Shown: positions 7,579-16,473, counted from the first letter of the stretch. The stretch: 41,593 nucleotides of DNA from Candidatus Thiodiazotropha sp. (ex Epidulcina cf. delphinae) (GCA_025656455.1 JAHXHS010000044.1:1-41593), one strand, 5' to 3'. The notes: generated by a model not told the origin, from the letters alone. Made by a program: numbers and translations.

Positions 7579-10029
7579 ATGGGCCAAGAGTACACAGCAT
7601 CCGCTAAGAGCGTCGACCAGAGCAACGTCGTACCCGTTTTGCCGCTGCGTGATGTGGTTGTCTATCCACACATGGTCATTCCACTCTTTGTCGGCCGTGA
7701 CAAGTCCATCCTGGCGCTGGATTCGGCGATGCAGAGCAATAAGCAGATCCTGCTCGCGGCGCAGAAGAGCGCCGACGTGGATGATCCCGATGTCAGCGAT
7801 ATGTACGCGATCGGCACCCTGGCCAATATTCTGCAGCTGCTTAAGCTGCCGGACGGTACCGTCAAGGTGTTGGTGGAGGGTGGCGAGCGAGCCCGCATCA
7901 TCGAGTTTATCGATACCGATGAGTTCTTCACGGCCCGGCTCGAAACCCTGACCGACTCCCTCGATCTGGCGGGGCGTGAGACCGAGGTATTGATGCGTTC
8001 CGCCACCAACCTGTTCGATCAGTATGTCAAACTCAACAAAAAAGTTCCGCCCGAGGTCCTGACCTCCCTCTCCAGCATCGATGACCCGAGTCGTCTGGCG
8101 GACACGATTGCCGCGCACATGTCTTTGAAATTGGAAGAGAAGCAGCATGTCCTTGAAATGCCCAACGTGCGTGAGCGCCTTGAGCATCTGATGGGGCTGA
8201 TGGAAGGGGAAAACGATATCCTGCAGATGGAGAAGCGTATCCGTGGCCGCGTCAAGCGCCAGATGGAGAAGAATCAGCGCGAATACTATCTGAATGAGCA
8301 GATGAAGGCGATTCAGAAGGAACTGGGGGAGATGGACGATGCGCCGAACGAGATAGAGGATCTTTCGAAGAAGATCGAAACGGCCGGTATGACCAAAGAG
8401 GCCAAGGACAAGGCTGCCAATGAGTTGAACAAATTGAAACTGATGTCGCCGATGTCAGCCGAAGCCACGGTAGTGCGCAACTATATCGATACCCTGGTGG
8501 GACTGCCCTGGAAAAAACGCACCAAAATCCGCAATGATATCGGCGCCGCCGATGCGGTATTGAACGAGGATCACTACGGTCTGGAGAAGGTCAAGGAGCG
8601 TATTCTGGAGTATCTCGCCGTACAACAGCGGGTGCGCAAGCTGAAGGGTCCCATCCTCTGTCTGGTCGGTCCGCCGGGTGTGGGCAAGACTTCACTAGGT
8701 CAATCGATCGCCCGCGCCACCAACCGCAAGTTTACCCGCATGGCCCTGGGCGGGGTGCGCGATGAAGCTGAGATCCGTGGCCACAGACGCACCTATATCG
8801 GTGCCCTGCCCGGTAAGATTATCAACAACCTGAGCAAGGTCAAGACCCGTAATCCCTTATTCTTATTGGACGAGATCGACAAGATGGCGATGGATTTTCG
8901 GGGCGATCCCGCCTCGGCGCTGTTGGAGGTGCTCGATCCCGAACAGAACCATACCTTCAACGATCACTACCTGGAAGTCGATTTCGATCTCTCTGAAGTG
9001 ATGTTCGTCGCCACGGCGAATACCTTGAATATTCCGCCGGCATTACTGGACCGGATGGAGGTGATCAGGCTCTCCGGCTATACCGAGGACGAGAAGGTCA
9101 ATATCGCCGAACGCTACCTGGTGCGCAAGCAGATGGAGAACAATGGCCTGAAACCGAATGAATTGATCATTCGTGAGGCCGCGATTCGCGACATCGTCCG
9201 CTACTTTACCCGCGAAGCGGGGGTGCGCAACCTGGAGCGGGAGATCGCCAAGATCTGCCGTAAGGTGGTGAAAGAGATCCTGCTGAGAAAACCGAAGGGC
9301 AAGATCACCATTACCCCCAAACGTCTGGAGGAGTACCTCGGGGTGAAGCGATTTCGCTATGGGCGTGCCGATGAGCACGATCAGGTCGGGCAGGTCACCG
9401 GTCTGGCCTGGACCGAGGTGGGCGGTGAGCTGTTGCACATCGAAGCCGCGTTGATGCCGGGTAAGGGACGGCTGAGCCATACCGGCCAATTGGGCGAGAT
9501 CATGCAGGAGTCGATCCAAGCGGCTATGACCGTGGTGAGAAGCCGCGCCGATTCACTGGCGTTGGAAGAGGATTTCCATCAAAAATGCGATGTCCATATC
9601 CATGTGCCGGAAGGGGCTACGCCGAAGGACGGTCCCAGCGCCGGTGTCGGGATGTGCACCAGCCTGGTATCGGCCCTGACCAAGATACCGGTCAGGGCCG
9701 ATGTGGCGATGACCGGAGAGATCACGCTGCGAGGCGAGATATTGCCGATCGGCGGACTCAAGGAGAAGCTGCTGGCCGCCCATCGCGGGGGCATTGCGAC
9801 GGTGATCATTCCTGAAGAAAACGAGCGCGATCTGGTTGAAATCCCGAAGAATATTAAACAGAATCTGGAGATCAGGCCGGTACGCTGGATCGACGAGGTG
9901 CTGCAAATCGCTCTCACCGGGGTGCCGAGGCCGAAGGGCGCCAAGCCGGTCGCCGCCACACCGAGGAAGCGCAGCGAAAAAAATGACAGCGAAGAAGTCA
10001 AGAAACGGGCGGCTCCGACAAAGCATTAG
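7579..10029 (+). CDS. lon: ATP-dependent protease Lon
   Basis: A homo-oligomeric AAA+ serine protease for misfolded and regulatory proteins. It has 816 residues (E. coli 784). The N-terminal substrate-binding domain starts at VPVLPLRDVVVYP. Walker A GPPGVGKT begins near residue 364. The catalytic dyad is Ser687 (DGPSAG) and Lys730 (GGLKEK). The start MGQEYTAS at 7579 has GAGG upstream, and a longer frame from 7534 is not supported. The C-terminal extension after GVPRPK is lysine/arginine-rich, about 30 residues beyond the conserved end, and may aid DNA binding. Its own heat-shock promoter sits upstream. Confidence 0.97.
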   Translation: MGQEYTASAKSVDQSNVVPVLPLRDVVVYPHMVIPLFVGRDKSILALDSAMQSNKQILLAAQKSADVDDPDVSDMYAIGTLANILQLLKLPDGTVKVLVEGGERARIIEFIDTDEFFTARLETLTDSLDLAGRETEVLMRSATNLFDQYVKLNKKVPPEVLTSLSSIDDPSRLADTIAAHMSLKLEEKQHVLEMPNVRERLEHLMGLMEGENDILQMEKRIRGRVKRQMEKNQREYYLNEQMKAIQKELGEMDDAPNEIEDLSKKIETAGMTKEAKDKAANELNKLKLMSPMSAEATVVRNYIDTLVGLPWKKRTKIRNDIGAADAVLNEDHYGLEKVKERILEYLAVQQRVRKLKGPILCLVGPPGVGKTSLGQSIARATNRKFTRMALGGVRDEAEIRGHRRTYIGALPGKIINNLSKVKTRNPLFLLDEIDKMAMDFRGDPASALLEVLDPEQNHTFNDHYLEVDFDLSEVMFVATANTLNIPPALLDRMEVIRLSGYTEDEKVNIAERYLVRKQMENNGLKPNELIIREAAIRDIVRYFTREAGVRNLEREIAKICRKVVKEILLRKPKGKITITPKRLEEYLGVKRFRYGRADEHDQVGQVTGLAWTEVGGELLHIEAALMPGKGRLSHTGQLGEIMQESIQAAMTVVRSRADSLALEEDFHQKCDVHIHVPEGATPKDGPSAGVGMCTSLVSALTKIPVRADVAMTGEITLRGEILPIGGLKEKLLAAHRGGIATVIIPEENERDLVEIPKNIKQNLEIRPVRWIDEVLQIALTGVPRPKGAKPVAATPRKRSEKNDSEEVKKRAAPTKH

Positions 10030-10038
10030 TTCACAAGT

Positions 10039-10069
10039 ACGGCCATTGCTGCTGATCGGCGATGGCCGT
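10039..10069 (+). terminator. Hairpin after lon, possible terminator
   Basis: ACGGCCAT (10039-10046) pairs with ATGGCCGT (10062-10069) just after the lon stop. The downstream T-run is poor (TTGCTT), so termination would be weak or factor-assisted. Confidence 0.4.
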
Positions 10070-10072
10070 TGC

Positions 10073-10101
10073 TTGACAGGGTTTCTGGCAGCCGGTATAA
10101 A
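10073..10101 (+). promoter_or_regulatory. Strong sigma70 promoter of hupB
   Basis: TTGACA at 10073-10078 is a perfect -35. TATAAA at 10096-10101 follows after exactly 17 bases. Transcription would start near 10108, giving a leader of about 80 bases before hupB. Transcription may continue into the two tRNA genes and stop at 10683-10716. Confidence 0.8.
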
Positions 10102-10190
10102 TTCTGGCGTTTCGGGCTCCAAGTGAGCCATAACACAAATCTTCTCATGGCGGGCCTTTCCGCCAAGACCATCATAGGGGAATACGATTA

Positions 10191-10463
10191 ATGAATAAGG
10201 CCGAACTAATTGAGGCAATGGCGGAATCCGCAGATATCTCCAAGGCAGCCGCTGGGCGTGCACTCGACGGAATGGTGCAGACAGTGACCGAAGTGATGCA
10301 AGCCGGCGATACCCTCTCTCTGGTAGGATTTGGCACCTTCTCCGTGAAAGAGCGTGCGGCTCGCGAGGGTCGTAATCCCCAGACTGGTGAGACCATCAAG
10401 ATCAAGGCCTCAAGGATCCCGTCATTCAAGGCTGGCAAAGCGTTGAAGGATGCAATAAACTAG
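10191..10463 (+). CDS. hupB: DNA-binding protein HU-beta
   Basis: A 90-residue nucleoid protein of the HU/IHF family that binds and bends DNA without strong sequence preference. The signature GFGTFSVKERAAREGRNPQTGE, spanning the beta arm, is complete, including the intercalating proline in RNPQTG. The start has AGGGGAA upstream. It is placed after lon and before ppiD, the standard gammaproteobacterial order, and is driven by a near-consensus promoter. Confidence 0.97.
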   Translation: MNKAELIEAMAESADISKAAAGRALDGMVQTVTEVMQAGDTLSLVGFGTFSVKERAAREGRNPQTGETIKIKASRIPSFKAGKALKDAIN

Positions 10464-10513
10464 CGCGCCTTCGAGTGGGGTGTATCACTAATCGACGATA
10501 TACCGCACTTGCG

Positions 10514-10589
10514 GGGTGCTTAGCTCAGCTGGGAGAGCATCGCCCTTACAAGGCGAGGGTCGCAGGTTCGATCCCTGCAGCACCCACCA
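10514..10589 (+). tRNA. tRNA-Val (anticodon TAC)
   Basis: A 76-base cloverleaf. Acceptor GGGTGCT pairs with AGCACCC, CCA is encoded, the D-arm is TAGCTCAGCTGGGAGAGC-like and the T-loop is GTTCGATC. The anticodon TAC is at 10547-10549 in a CTTACAA loop, reading GUA and related valine codons. Confidence 0.97.
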
Positions 10590-10592
10590 TAC

Positions 10593-10669
10593 GGAGCGGT
10601 AGTTCAGTTGGTTAGAATACCGGCCTGTCACGCCGGGGGTCGCGGGTTCGAGTCCCGTCCGCTCCGCCA
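10593..10669 (+). tRNA. tRNA-Asp (anticodon GTC)
   Basis: A 77-base cloverleaf three bases after tRNA-Val. Acceptor GGAGCGG pairs with CCGCTCC, the discriminator is G and CCA is encoded. The anticodon stem-loop CCGGCCTGTCACGCCGG gives anticodon GUC. The pair is probably processed from one precursor, perhaps with hupB mRNA. Confidence 0.97.
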
Positions 10670-10682
10670 ACTTCAACCAGCA

Positions 10683-10716
10683 ACGGGGTATCTGGCAGAT
10701 ACCCCGTTTTTGTTTT
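10683..10716 (+). terminator. Rho-independent terminator after the tRNAs
   Basis: ACGGGGTATCTG (10683-10694) and its exact complement (10696-10707) form a 12-base stem that runs straight into TTTTTGTTTT. It ends the hupB-tRNA unit, so ppiD, which starts 27 bases later, needs its own promoter or read-through. Confidence 0.9.
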
Positions 10717-10743
10717 AGATGCAGAGTAAACGAGTCACTGGTC

Positions 10744-12645
10744 ATGCTTCAGGAAATCAGAGATAGAGCCCAGGGATGGATTGCTTGGGTGATTGTCATC
10801 CTCATCTCCATCCCCTTTGCGCTTTGGGGGATTCAGTCCTATCTAGGCATAGGTTCCGAACCTGTTGCCGCGATGGTGAATGGCGTCGAAATCACTGAGC
10901 GGACACTGGATAGCCGGTTTCAACGCTTTCGCCAGCAATTGCGTGAGCAGCTCGGTTCCGCCTATCGTCCGGAAATGTTCGACGATGCCCGGATGCGCGA
11001 GGAGATGTTGAATCGCCTGGTGCGGGAGGAGTTACTCCAACAAACCTCGGAAGCGATAGGCTTACGCGCCGGCGAGTCGATGATACAAGCCACCATCCTC
11101 GGTATGTCGATGTTTCAGAAGGATGGCCGGTTCGATCAGCAGACCTATGAGCGCGCCCTGCGTCTGCAGGGGCTCTCTTCCGCCGGTTTTGAAGACCGGG
11201 TGCGCCGTGCGCTGGTATCCGAGCAGTTGGCCCAGGCGGTAGCGGTCGGCGCCTTCATTACCGATCACGAGTTCAGCGAATCCCAGCGGTTGATGAAACA
11301 GACCCGTGAACTCTCCTATTTCGTAATCCCCAGCGCCGACTTTGCGTTGGATGGCGGGATTTCGGACGACGATATCAAGGCATATTACGCGGCCAATGAA
11401 AGCGCTTTCATCTCGCCGGAAAAGGTCAAGCTTGAGTATATTCTGCTCGATGCGGAAACGGCCGGCGGCACCGTCAACCCAGATGAGGAGCTGTTGCGCG
11501 GTTACTATGAAAACAATGAGGATGAGTTCGGTCTGCCGGAACAGCGCCAGGCGAGCCATATCCTGATTCAGCTTGCCCAGGATGCCGGCCAGGCGGTTGT
11601 CGATGAAGCGAAGTCGAAGATCGAGGCATTGGCGGAACGAGTCCGTCAGGGTGAATCTTTCGCTGATATCGCCAAGGGCCATTCCCAGGATCCGGGTTCC
11701 GCGGCGGCGGGTGGCGATCTGGGCTTTTTCGGCAAGGGCATCATGGACCCGGCCTTTGAGGCGGCGGTGTTTGCCCTGCGGGAAGGCGAGGTGAGCGAAC
11801 CGGTGCGCAGCAGTTTCGGTTTGCACCTGATAAAACTGACCGGGATCAAGGCGGGTGATGTCAAGCCTTTCGAGGAGGCCCGTGGCGAAGTGGAGGCCGC
11901 CTATCGCAAGGCCGAGGGCGAGCGGCTCTATTTCGAGATGGCCGAGCAACTGGCCGATCTCAGCTACGAGGATCCCGCCAGCCTGGAACCGGCCGCCAAT
12001 GCGTTGGGGCTGTCGATTCAGCAGAGTGACTGGCTCACACGCGATCAGGCGCAGGGGATATTCGCCAAGCCCAAGGTGATGGCGAGCGCCTTCAGTGAAG
12101 ATGTATTACAAGAGCGAAACAACAGTGAGCTGATCGAACTGGATGGCACCAGTTCCCTGGTCTTGAGGGTGTTGGAGCATCAGCAAGCGTCGACCCTGCC
12201 GCTTGAGGAGGTCAGGGACCGGATTACCGAGACCCTGCGAAACCAGCGGGCAGAGGAGCAGACCCAGGCCGAGGCGGGAAAACGTCTGGCGGAAATCCGT
12301 TCAGGGAGCTCCCTGACGCAAGCGGCGGGCAGTTATGCCGTTACCGGTCCGTTGACGGTGGCGCGTAATGACACCCAGCTACCGATGGGGCTGTCGAGTA
12401 CCCTGTTTCGTGCTGAAAAGCCACTAGCCGATGCCGTCACGCCAGGCAGCGCCAGGCTGGCGCAGGGGGACTATGCCGTGTATGTGCTGACGGGTGTGAT
12501 CGAGGGCAGTGTGGACCAAGCCGACGTTCAGCAGCAGACAGAGGGCCTGCGCCGGAAACTTGGTAGAGACTTCTATGAAATGGTGTTGGCGGATCTGGAA
12601 TCCCGCGCGGATGTCGAAATATTGTTGAAGCCGGATAGCGAATGA
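10744..12645 (+). CDS. ppiD: Periplasmic folding chaperone PpiD
   Basis: An inner-membrane-anchored periplasmic chaperone with a parvulin domain that works at the Sec translocon exit. It has 633 residues (E. coli 623). A single N-terminal membrane anchor is at about 12-32 (GWIAWVIVILISIPFALWGI), followed by the SurA_N-like region. The parvulin domain begins near 268 (RQASHILIQ) and contains the GGDLGFFGKG motif. A C-terminal domain of about 250 residues follows. The ribosome site is weak. It directly follows the hupB-tRNA block, as is usual for this gene. Confidence 0.95.
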   Translation: MLQEIRDRAQGWIAWVIVILISIPFALWGIQSYLGIGSEPVAAMVNGVEITERTLDSRFQRFRQQLREQLGSAYRPEMFDDARMREEMLNRLVREELLQQTSEAIGLRAGESMIQATILGMSMFQKDGRFDQQTYERALRLQGLSSAGFEDRVRRALVSEQLAQAVAVGAFITDHEFSESQRLMKQTRELSYFVIPSADFALDGGISDDDIKAYYAANESAFISPEKVKLEYILLDAETAGGTVNPDEELLRGYYENNEDEFGLPEQRQASHILIQLAQDAGQAVVDEAKSKIEALAERVRQGESFADIAKGHSQDPGSAAAGGDLGFFGKGIMDPAFEAAVFALREGEVSEPVRSSFGLHLIKLTGIKAGDVKPFEEARGEVEAAYRKAEGERLYFEMAEQLADLSYEDPASLEPAANALGLSIQQSDWLTRDQAQGIFAKPKVMASAFSEDVLQERNNSELIELDGTSSLVLRVLEHQQASTLPLEEVRDRITETLRNQRAEEQTQAEAGKRLAEIRSGSSLTQAAGSYAVTGPLTVARNDTQLPMGLSSTLFRAEKPLADAVTPGSARLAQGDYAVYVLTGVIEGSVDQADVQQQTEGLRRKLGRDFYEMVLADLESRADVEILLKPDSE

Positions 12646-12647
12646 GC

Positions 12648-12664
12648 TTATACGTTACACCACA
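12648..12664. repeat. Fragment of MITE family 1 terminus
   Basis: Seventeen bases from TTATACG to CCACA are identical to part of the MITE-1 right terminus (for example 61-77) and start two bases after the ppiD stop. The match ends exactly before the CTAG found in the intact copies, which suggests that CTAG there is target sequence rather than element. Confidence 0.5.
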
Positions 12665-12678
12665 GGAGCGCCCGAAGT

Positions 12679-12751
12679 CGTAGGTCAGGTTGACGCGGAG
12701 CGGCTACCTGACTCAATGGGGGTGTCACGTAGCTGCGCAACGTGACCTACG
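12679..12751. repeat. 73-bp three-stem palindromic repeat
   Basis: The outer arms CGTAGGTCA (12679-12687) and TGACCTACG (12743-12751) are exact complements. Inside are two further perfect inverted pairs: GTCAGGT/ACCTGAC (12684-12712) and GTCACGT/ACGTGAC (12724-12746). The result can fold as a cruciform with two side hairpins. It lies between convergent ppiD and fabI, and resembles the GTAGGTCA-type dispersed repeats of proteobacteria. Confidence 0.65.
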
Positions 12752-12754
12752 GGT

Positions 12755-12782
12755 TTCTAAACAGACGGGTTCTAAACAGACG
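12755..12782. repeat. Short tandem duplication
   Basis: TTCTAAACAGACG occurs at 12755-12767 and again at 12770-12782, a 15-base period. There are only two units, so it is not a CRISPR. Confidence 0.7.
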
Positions 12783-12855
12783 TCCACGCAAAATTACCTG
12801 AGAGTTGAATGGGTGATGAGATGGACCTTCTACTGGGTGGCTCCCTTAGGTTGTG

Positions 12856-13632
12856 TTAGGCCATCCCCAGGATGTGATAGCCCGAGTCCACATAGATGAT
12901 GTCGCCGGTAATGCCTGAGGCGAGATCGGAACAGAGAAACGCCGTGGTGTTGCCCACTTCCTCGATGGTGATATTGCGGCGCAGGGGATTTCGCTTCTCG
13001 ACCTCATCGAGCATGCCCTTGAAGTCCTTGATGCCGGAGGCGGCCAGGGTCCTGATCGGGCCTGCGGAGACAGCGTTGACCCGGATCCCTTCCGGGCCCA
13101 GGCACTCCGCCATGTAGCGGACGTTGGCCTCGAGACTCGCCTTTGCCACACCCATGACGTTATAGTTGTTGACAGTGCGCACGGCGCCCAGGTAGCTCAT
13201 GGTGATCAATGAGGCGTTTCTCTCCTGCATCAGCGGGCGCCCGGCCTTGGCCAGGGCGGCAAAGCTGTAGGAGCTGATATCGTGGGCCAGGGCAAAGCCT
13301 TCGCGGGTGAGATTGTCCAGGTACCCCCCTTCCAGGTGGTCGCGGGGGGCAAAACCCACCGCATGGACGATGCCGTCAAGATGGCCCCACTCTGTTTCCA
13401 GAGTAGCGAACAAGTCAGCAATCTGTTCATCGCTGGTGACATCCAGGGGCAGCACAATTTCGGCGCCGAATCGCTCCGCGGCATCGTCGACGCGCTTTTT
13501 CAATTTCTCGGTCTGGTAAGTGAGCGCCAGTTCGGCCCCTTCCCGGTGCATGGCTTCGGCAACGCCCCAGGCAATGGAGCGGTTGCTGGCGATGCCGACA
13601 ATAAGAATGCGTTTGTCTTGTAAAAAGCCCAT
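12856..13632 (-). CDS. fabI: Enoyl-[acyl-carrier-protein] reductase (NADH)
   Basis: Catalyses the last step of each fatty-acid elongation round, reducing trans-2-enoyl-ACP with NADH. The protein is 258 residues (E. coli 262). The Rossmann start is IVGIASNRSIAWG (11-23). The catalytic residues are Tyr147, Tyr157 and Lys164, in the SYLGA and NNYNVMGVAKA segments, as in FabI-type atypical SDRs. The start MGFLQDK at 13632 has AAGGA about nine bases upstream. The longer upstream frame is not family-like. It converges with ppiD across a repeat-rich gap. Confidence 0.95.
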   Translation of the reverse strand: MGFLQDKRILIVGIASNRSIAWGVAEAMHREGAELALTYQTEKLKKRVDDAAERFGAEIVLPLDVTSDEQIADLFATLETEWGHLDGIVHAVGFAPRDHLEGGYLDNLTREGFALAHDISSYSFAALAKAGRPLMQERNASLITMSYLGAVRTVNNYNVMGVAKASLEANVRYMAECLGPEGIRVNAVSAGPIRTLAASGIKDFKGMLDEVEKRNPLRRNITIEEVGNTTAFLCSDLASGITGDIIYVDSGYHILGMA

Positions 13633-13757
13633 TGAACAATTCCTTGCTGGAGTCATCGATAAGAAACACGGGGATAAGCTTCGTAGCCTATCGCGTATTG
13701 GTGGTATGAACTGCGTAAGGTACCGGAATTTAGCGTCAGCGAAAAGTAGGCTGTCAG

Positions 13758-14147
13758 TCAGCCGACGAAGGCCACATCCGTCTTGGGGAAGTCGTCGCCT
13801 TTGAACAACAGAGGTTCTCCCCGGGACTTCGCTAATGCATAAGAAAAACAATCACCAAAGTTCAGTCCTGCCGGATGCCGGCCTTTTCCATAGTCTCTAA
13901 ACCCCTTGCGGGCCAGTAAGGCATGCTCTTCATCGACAGGAATCAACTTGATCCCGGCTTTGATCATGAACAGGTCCAGATCGCGAATACCGTCTGCGCC
14001 GAATCGGGATTCGATGATCATGGACAACTCCACGAAACTGGCCGTTGACATGCAGCATGATCGGGCCGTTCCGATAAGCTTGTTGAAGGTGTGGCGCTCT
14101 GGCTCGTCCTGCAGGATAGCAACCAGGGCCGACGTATCGATTACCAT
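13758..14147 (-). CDS. vapC: VapC-type PIN-domain ribonuclease toxin
   Basis: A 129-residue PIN-domain toxin, expected to cleave RNA (tRNA or rRNA in studied members) when free of antitoxin. The acidic active-site set is visible: Asp4 (VIDTS), Glu40 (SFVELS), Asp99 (NFGDCFSYALAK) and Asp118/119 near the end. The TGATG junction overlaps the antitoxin stop by one base, so the two are co-translated. It sits between fabI and the peptide transporter. The target RNA cannot be predicted. Confidence 0.92.
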   Translation of the reverse strand: MVIDTSALVAILQDEPERHTFNKLIGTARSCCMSTASFVELSMIIESRFGADGIRDLDLFMIKAGIKLIPVDEEHALLARKGFRDYGKGRHPAGLNFGDCFSYALAKSRGEPLLFKGDDFPKTDVAFVG

Positions 14148-14401
14148 CAGCGTGGTAAGCCGTGTTCGTCGTAGCCGAGAATTTCGTCCGCGTCACGTGC
14201 ATCACAAACGGGAAGAGAGGCGCAGTGAGAGGCGATCTCGTCCAATTCGTCGGCTAAATTTCGGGCCGAGCCACGCCGGCGTATCATATCCAAGCGCTCG
14301 CGAAGCGCCACGGTAACTGCCTGGGTCTTTGACTCTCCGGTCAATTTGGCTAGCGTCTCTGCAAGACGTTCAGTTTCCGGATTTCGAATGTTCAGCGCCA
14401 T
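14147..14401 (-). CDS. vapB: VapB-type antitoxin (Rv0623/PSK family)
   Basis: An 84-residue antitoxin. The N-terminal part (MALNIRNPETERLAETLAKLTGESKTQAV) is the ribbon-helix-helix-like DNA-binding segment of the Rv0623/PSK transcription-factor family, and the C-terminal acidic tail should block VapC. The gene order antitoxin-toxin and the one-base overlap are typical. Its own operator is proposed at 14416-14433. Confidence 0.9.
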   Translation of the reverse strand: MALNIRNPETERLAETLAKLTGESKTQAVTVALRERLDMIRRRGSARNLADELDEIASHCASLPVCDARDADEILGYDEHGLPR

Positions 14402-14415
14402 AGGGATTCTTTACA

Positions 14416-14433
14416 TGTAGAACTTTTTCTACA
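14416..14433. promoter_or_regulatory. Candidate VapB operator
   Basis: TGTAGAA-CTTT-TTCTACA is a perfect seven-base inverted repeat 15 bases before the vapB start. Autoregulation by VapBC binding to such a palindrome is the rule for the family. No clean -10/-35 pair was identified around it. Confidence 0.7.
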
Positions 14434-14595
14434 CAGTAGCACTCCAAGACCTATCGTTCAAGATTCATCCCATGGGTAGTGCGGTAGATACGCTTTCAAG
14501 TGCCGGGAAAGCATAATAGACTCTCTACATTTTAACCTGAATCTGTGGATTTGGATTTCAATTAACGCGTCATCCTGGATCGTAGGAGAAACTTC

Positions 14596-16467
14596 ATGCA
14601 GCGGCGTTTAAACGGTCGGGATATCCTCTATTTTGGTGGTCTTGGGTTGGTTCTGGTGACCATCATTCTGACCATGTATATGATCGACCGGCAATGGCAG
14701 AAGATGTCAGGCATGGAGCAGCTGATGCGTGAACAGGCCGGTGATCTCAGGGAGATCGGCGCTCAGGTCAGAAATCTGGATAAGCGTATCCAACAAGGTG
14801 TAAGTCTGTCGCAAGGCAGCGGATCAGCATCGAGCAACCGGCTACCGGCAGCGTTTCAACGGGCCTATGCGGTCACCCAGCAGGCCGATTACAGTCCGGG
14901 AGACTGGATGGTGCAGGCATTCAGCGTCAACCTGAAGTCGCTGACCCCGTTTATTTCACAGGATGCCTACTCATCCCAAGTGCAGAGCTATATTCTCGAG
15001 ACCCTGTTGATACGTAATCCCGATACCCTCGAATGGCAGGGGTTGCTGGCAAGCGACTGGTCAGTCAGCGAGGATGGCCTCACCTTTGTCTTCAAACTTC
15101 GAGAAGGATTACAGTTCTCCGACGGTGCGCCGCTGACGGCCGAGGATGTGGTCTTCACCTTCGAGTTCATCATGACCGAAGCGATCCAGGCGCCGCGGGA
15201 GCGCGCCTATTACGCCAAGATCGAATCGGTGGAAGCGCTCGATCCATTCACTGTCAAATTTCAGTTTGCCGAACCCTATTTCAATGCCCTCTCCTTGGCC
15301 GGGGGCATGGCGATCATGCCTAAGCACTTTTACCAACCCTACCTGGAGGGTCCGAATGCATTCAACCAGTCGAAAGGATTGTTGTTGGGTTCCGGCCCCT
15401 ACCGTCTTGAAGACCCGAAGGGTTGGGCCCCTGACAAGGGCGGGGTGGAACTGCGCCGCAATCCCCGCTATTGGGGACCGGTGCAACCCGCTTTCGACCG
15501 TCTCATCTGGCGTGTGATCGAAAACGACAGTGCGCGTCTGACCACCTTTCGTAACGGTGAGATCGATACCTACTCATCACGTCCACGGGAGTATCAACAG
15601 TTGACCTCCGATGAGGATCTGAGCAAGAAGGCGGAGCACTGGGAGTATATGAGTCCCGTGGCGGGTTACTCCTATATCGGTTGGAATCAGCGCCGCAATG
15701 ATAAACCGACCCGCTTTGCAAAAAAGGAAGTGAGGCAGGCGATGACCTATCTGATCGATCGGCAGCGTATCGCCGATGAGATCTATCTTGGTTATGCCGA
15801 AGTTGCCGTCAGTCCGTTCAATGCCAGCAGTAAACAGCATGATCCCGCCTTGCAGGCACGGGGCTATGATCAGGCAAAGGGGATTGAACTGCTCACCAAG
15901 GCGGGCTATGCCGACCGTGACGGTGACGGCGTCTTGGAGGATAGCGCCGGAGAGCCGTTCGAGTTCGAACTGGTCTATTTCCAAGGCAATGAGGATACCG
16001 GCCGGATGGTGCTGTTTCTGAAGGATATGCTGGCGCGCGCCGGTATTCTGCTGCAACCTAAGCCCACTGAGTGGTCGGTGATGCTCGATCTGATGAAAAA
16101 GCTGGACTTCGATGCCATTACCCTGGGCTGGAGCAGCGGCCTCGAAACCGATCTCTATCAAATGTTTCACAGCAGCCAGATCGAGGGGGGAGGGAACAAT
16201 TTCATCAACTACAGCAATCCCGAGCTGGATCGACTGATCGAGGCGGCGCGGGCAACGGTGGACGAGGCGAAGCGTATGCCCCTCTGGCAGGCGGCGGAGG
16301 CGCATCTCTATCACGACCAGCCCTACACCTTTCTCAGGCGCAGCAAGAGTCTGGTCTTTATTGACCGGCGTCTTCACAATGTGGTCAATACCAGGGTCGG
16401 CCTCAATGTAGGGCAGGTGCCGCTGGAGAACTATGTCCCGGCCGTTGAGCAGCGTTATAGCCAGTAA
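14596..16467 (+). CDS. Peptide ABC transporter substrate-binding protein, membrane-anchored
   Basis: A family-5 (SBP_bac_5, OppA/DppA/YejA type) binding protein of 623 residues. Instead of a cleavable signal it has a membrane helix at 11-30, followed by a predicted coiled coil (about 31-70, QWQKMSGMEQLMREQAGDLREI...). The ligand-binding domain follows, with the family hallmark LREGLQFSDGAPLTAEDVVFTFEF around 170-195. The start has GTAGGAG upstream. It heads an operon with two permeases and a fused ATPase, with gaps of 6, -8 and -4 bases. The substrate is probably peptides, though nickel and other solutes are also handled by this family. Confidence 0.88.
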   Translation: MQRRLNGRDILYFGGLGLVLVTIILTMYMIDRQWQKMSGMEQLMREQAGDLREIGAQVRNLDKRIQQGVSLSQGSGSASSNRLPAAFQRAYAVTQQADYSPGDWMVQAFSVNLKSLTPFISQDAYSSQVQSYILETLLIRNPDTLEWQGLLASDWSVSEDGLTFVFKLREGLQFSDGAPLTAEDVVFTFEFIMTEAIQAPRERAYYAKIESVEALDPFTVKFQFAEPYFNALSLAGGMAIMPKHFYQPYLEGPNAFNQSKGLLLGSGPYRLEDPKGWAPDKGGVELRRNPRYWGPVQPAFDRLIWRVIENDSARLTTFRNGEIDTYSSRPREYQQLTSDEDLSKKAEHWEYMSPVAGYSYIGWNQRRNDKPTRFAKKEVRQAMTYLIDRQRIADEIYLGYAEVAVSPFNASSKQHDPALQARGYDQAKGIELLTKAGYADRDGDGVLEDSAGEPFEFELVYFQGNEDTGRMVLFLKDMLARAGILLQPKPTEWSVMLDLMKKLDFDAITLGWSSGLETDLYQMFHSSQIEGGGNNFINYSNPELDRLIEAARATVDEAKRMPLWQAAEAHLYHDQPYTFLRRSKSLVFIDRRLHNVVNTRVGLNVGQVPLENYVPAVEQRYSQ

Positions 16468-16473
16468 ACATAC

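Noticed and set aside
11062..11949. 295-codon minus-strand frame inside ppiD
   Set aside because: A shadow of the real coding frame with no domain or ribosome site.
12755..12782. Possible CRISPR-like tandem units
   Set aside because: Only two 13-base units separated by two bases, with no spacers or cas genes.
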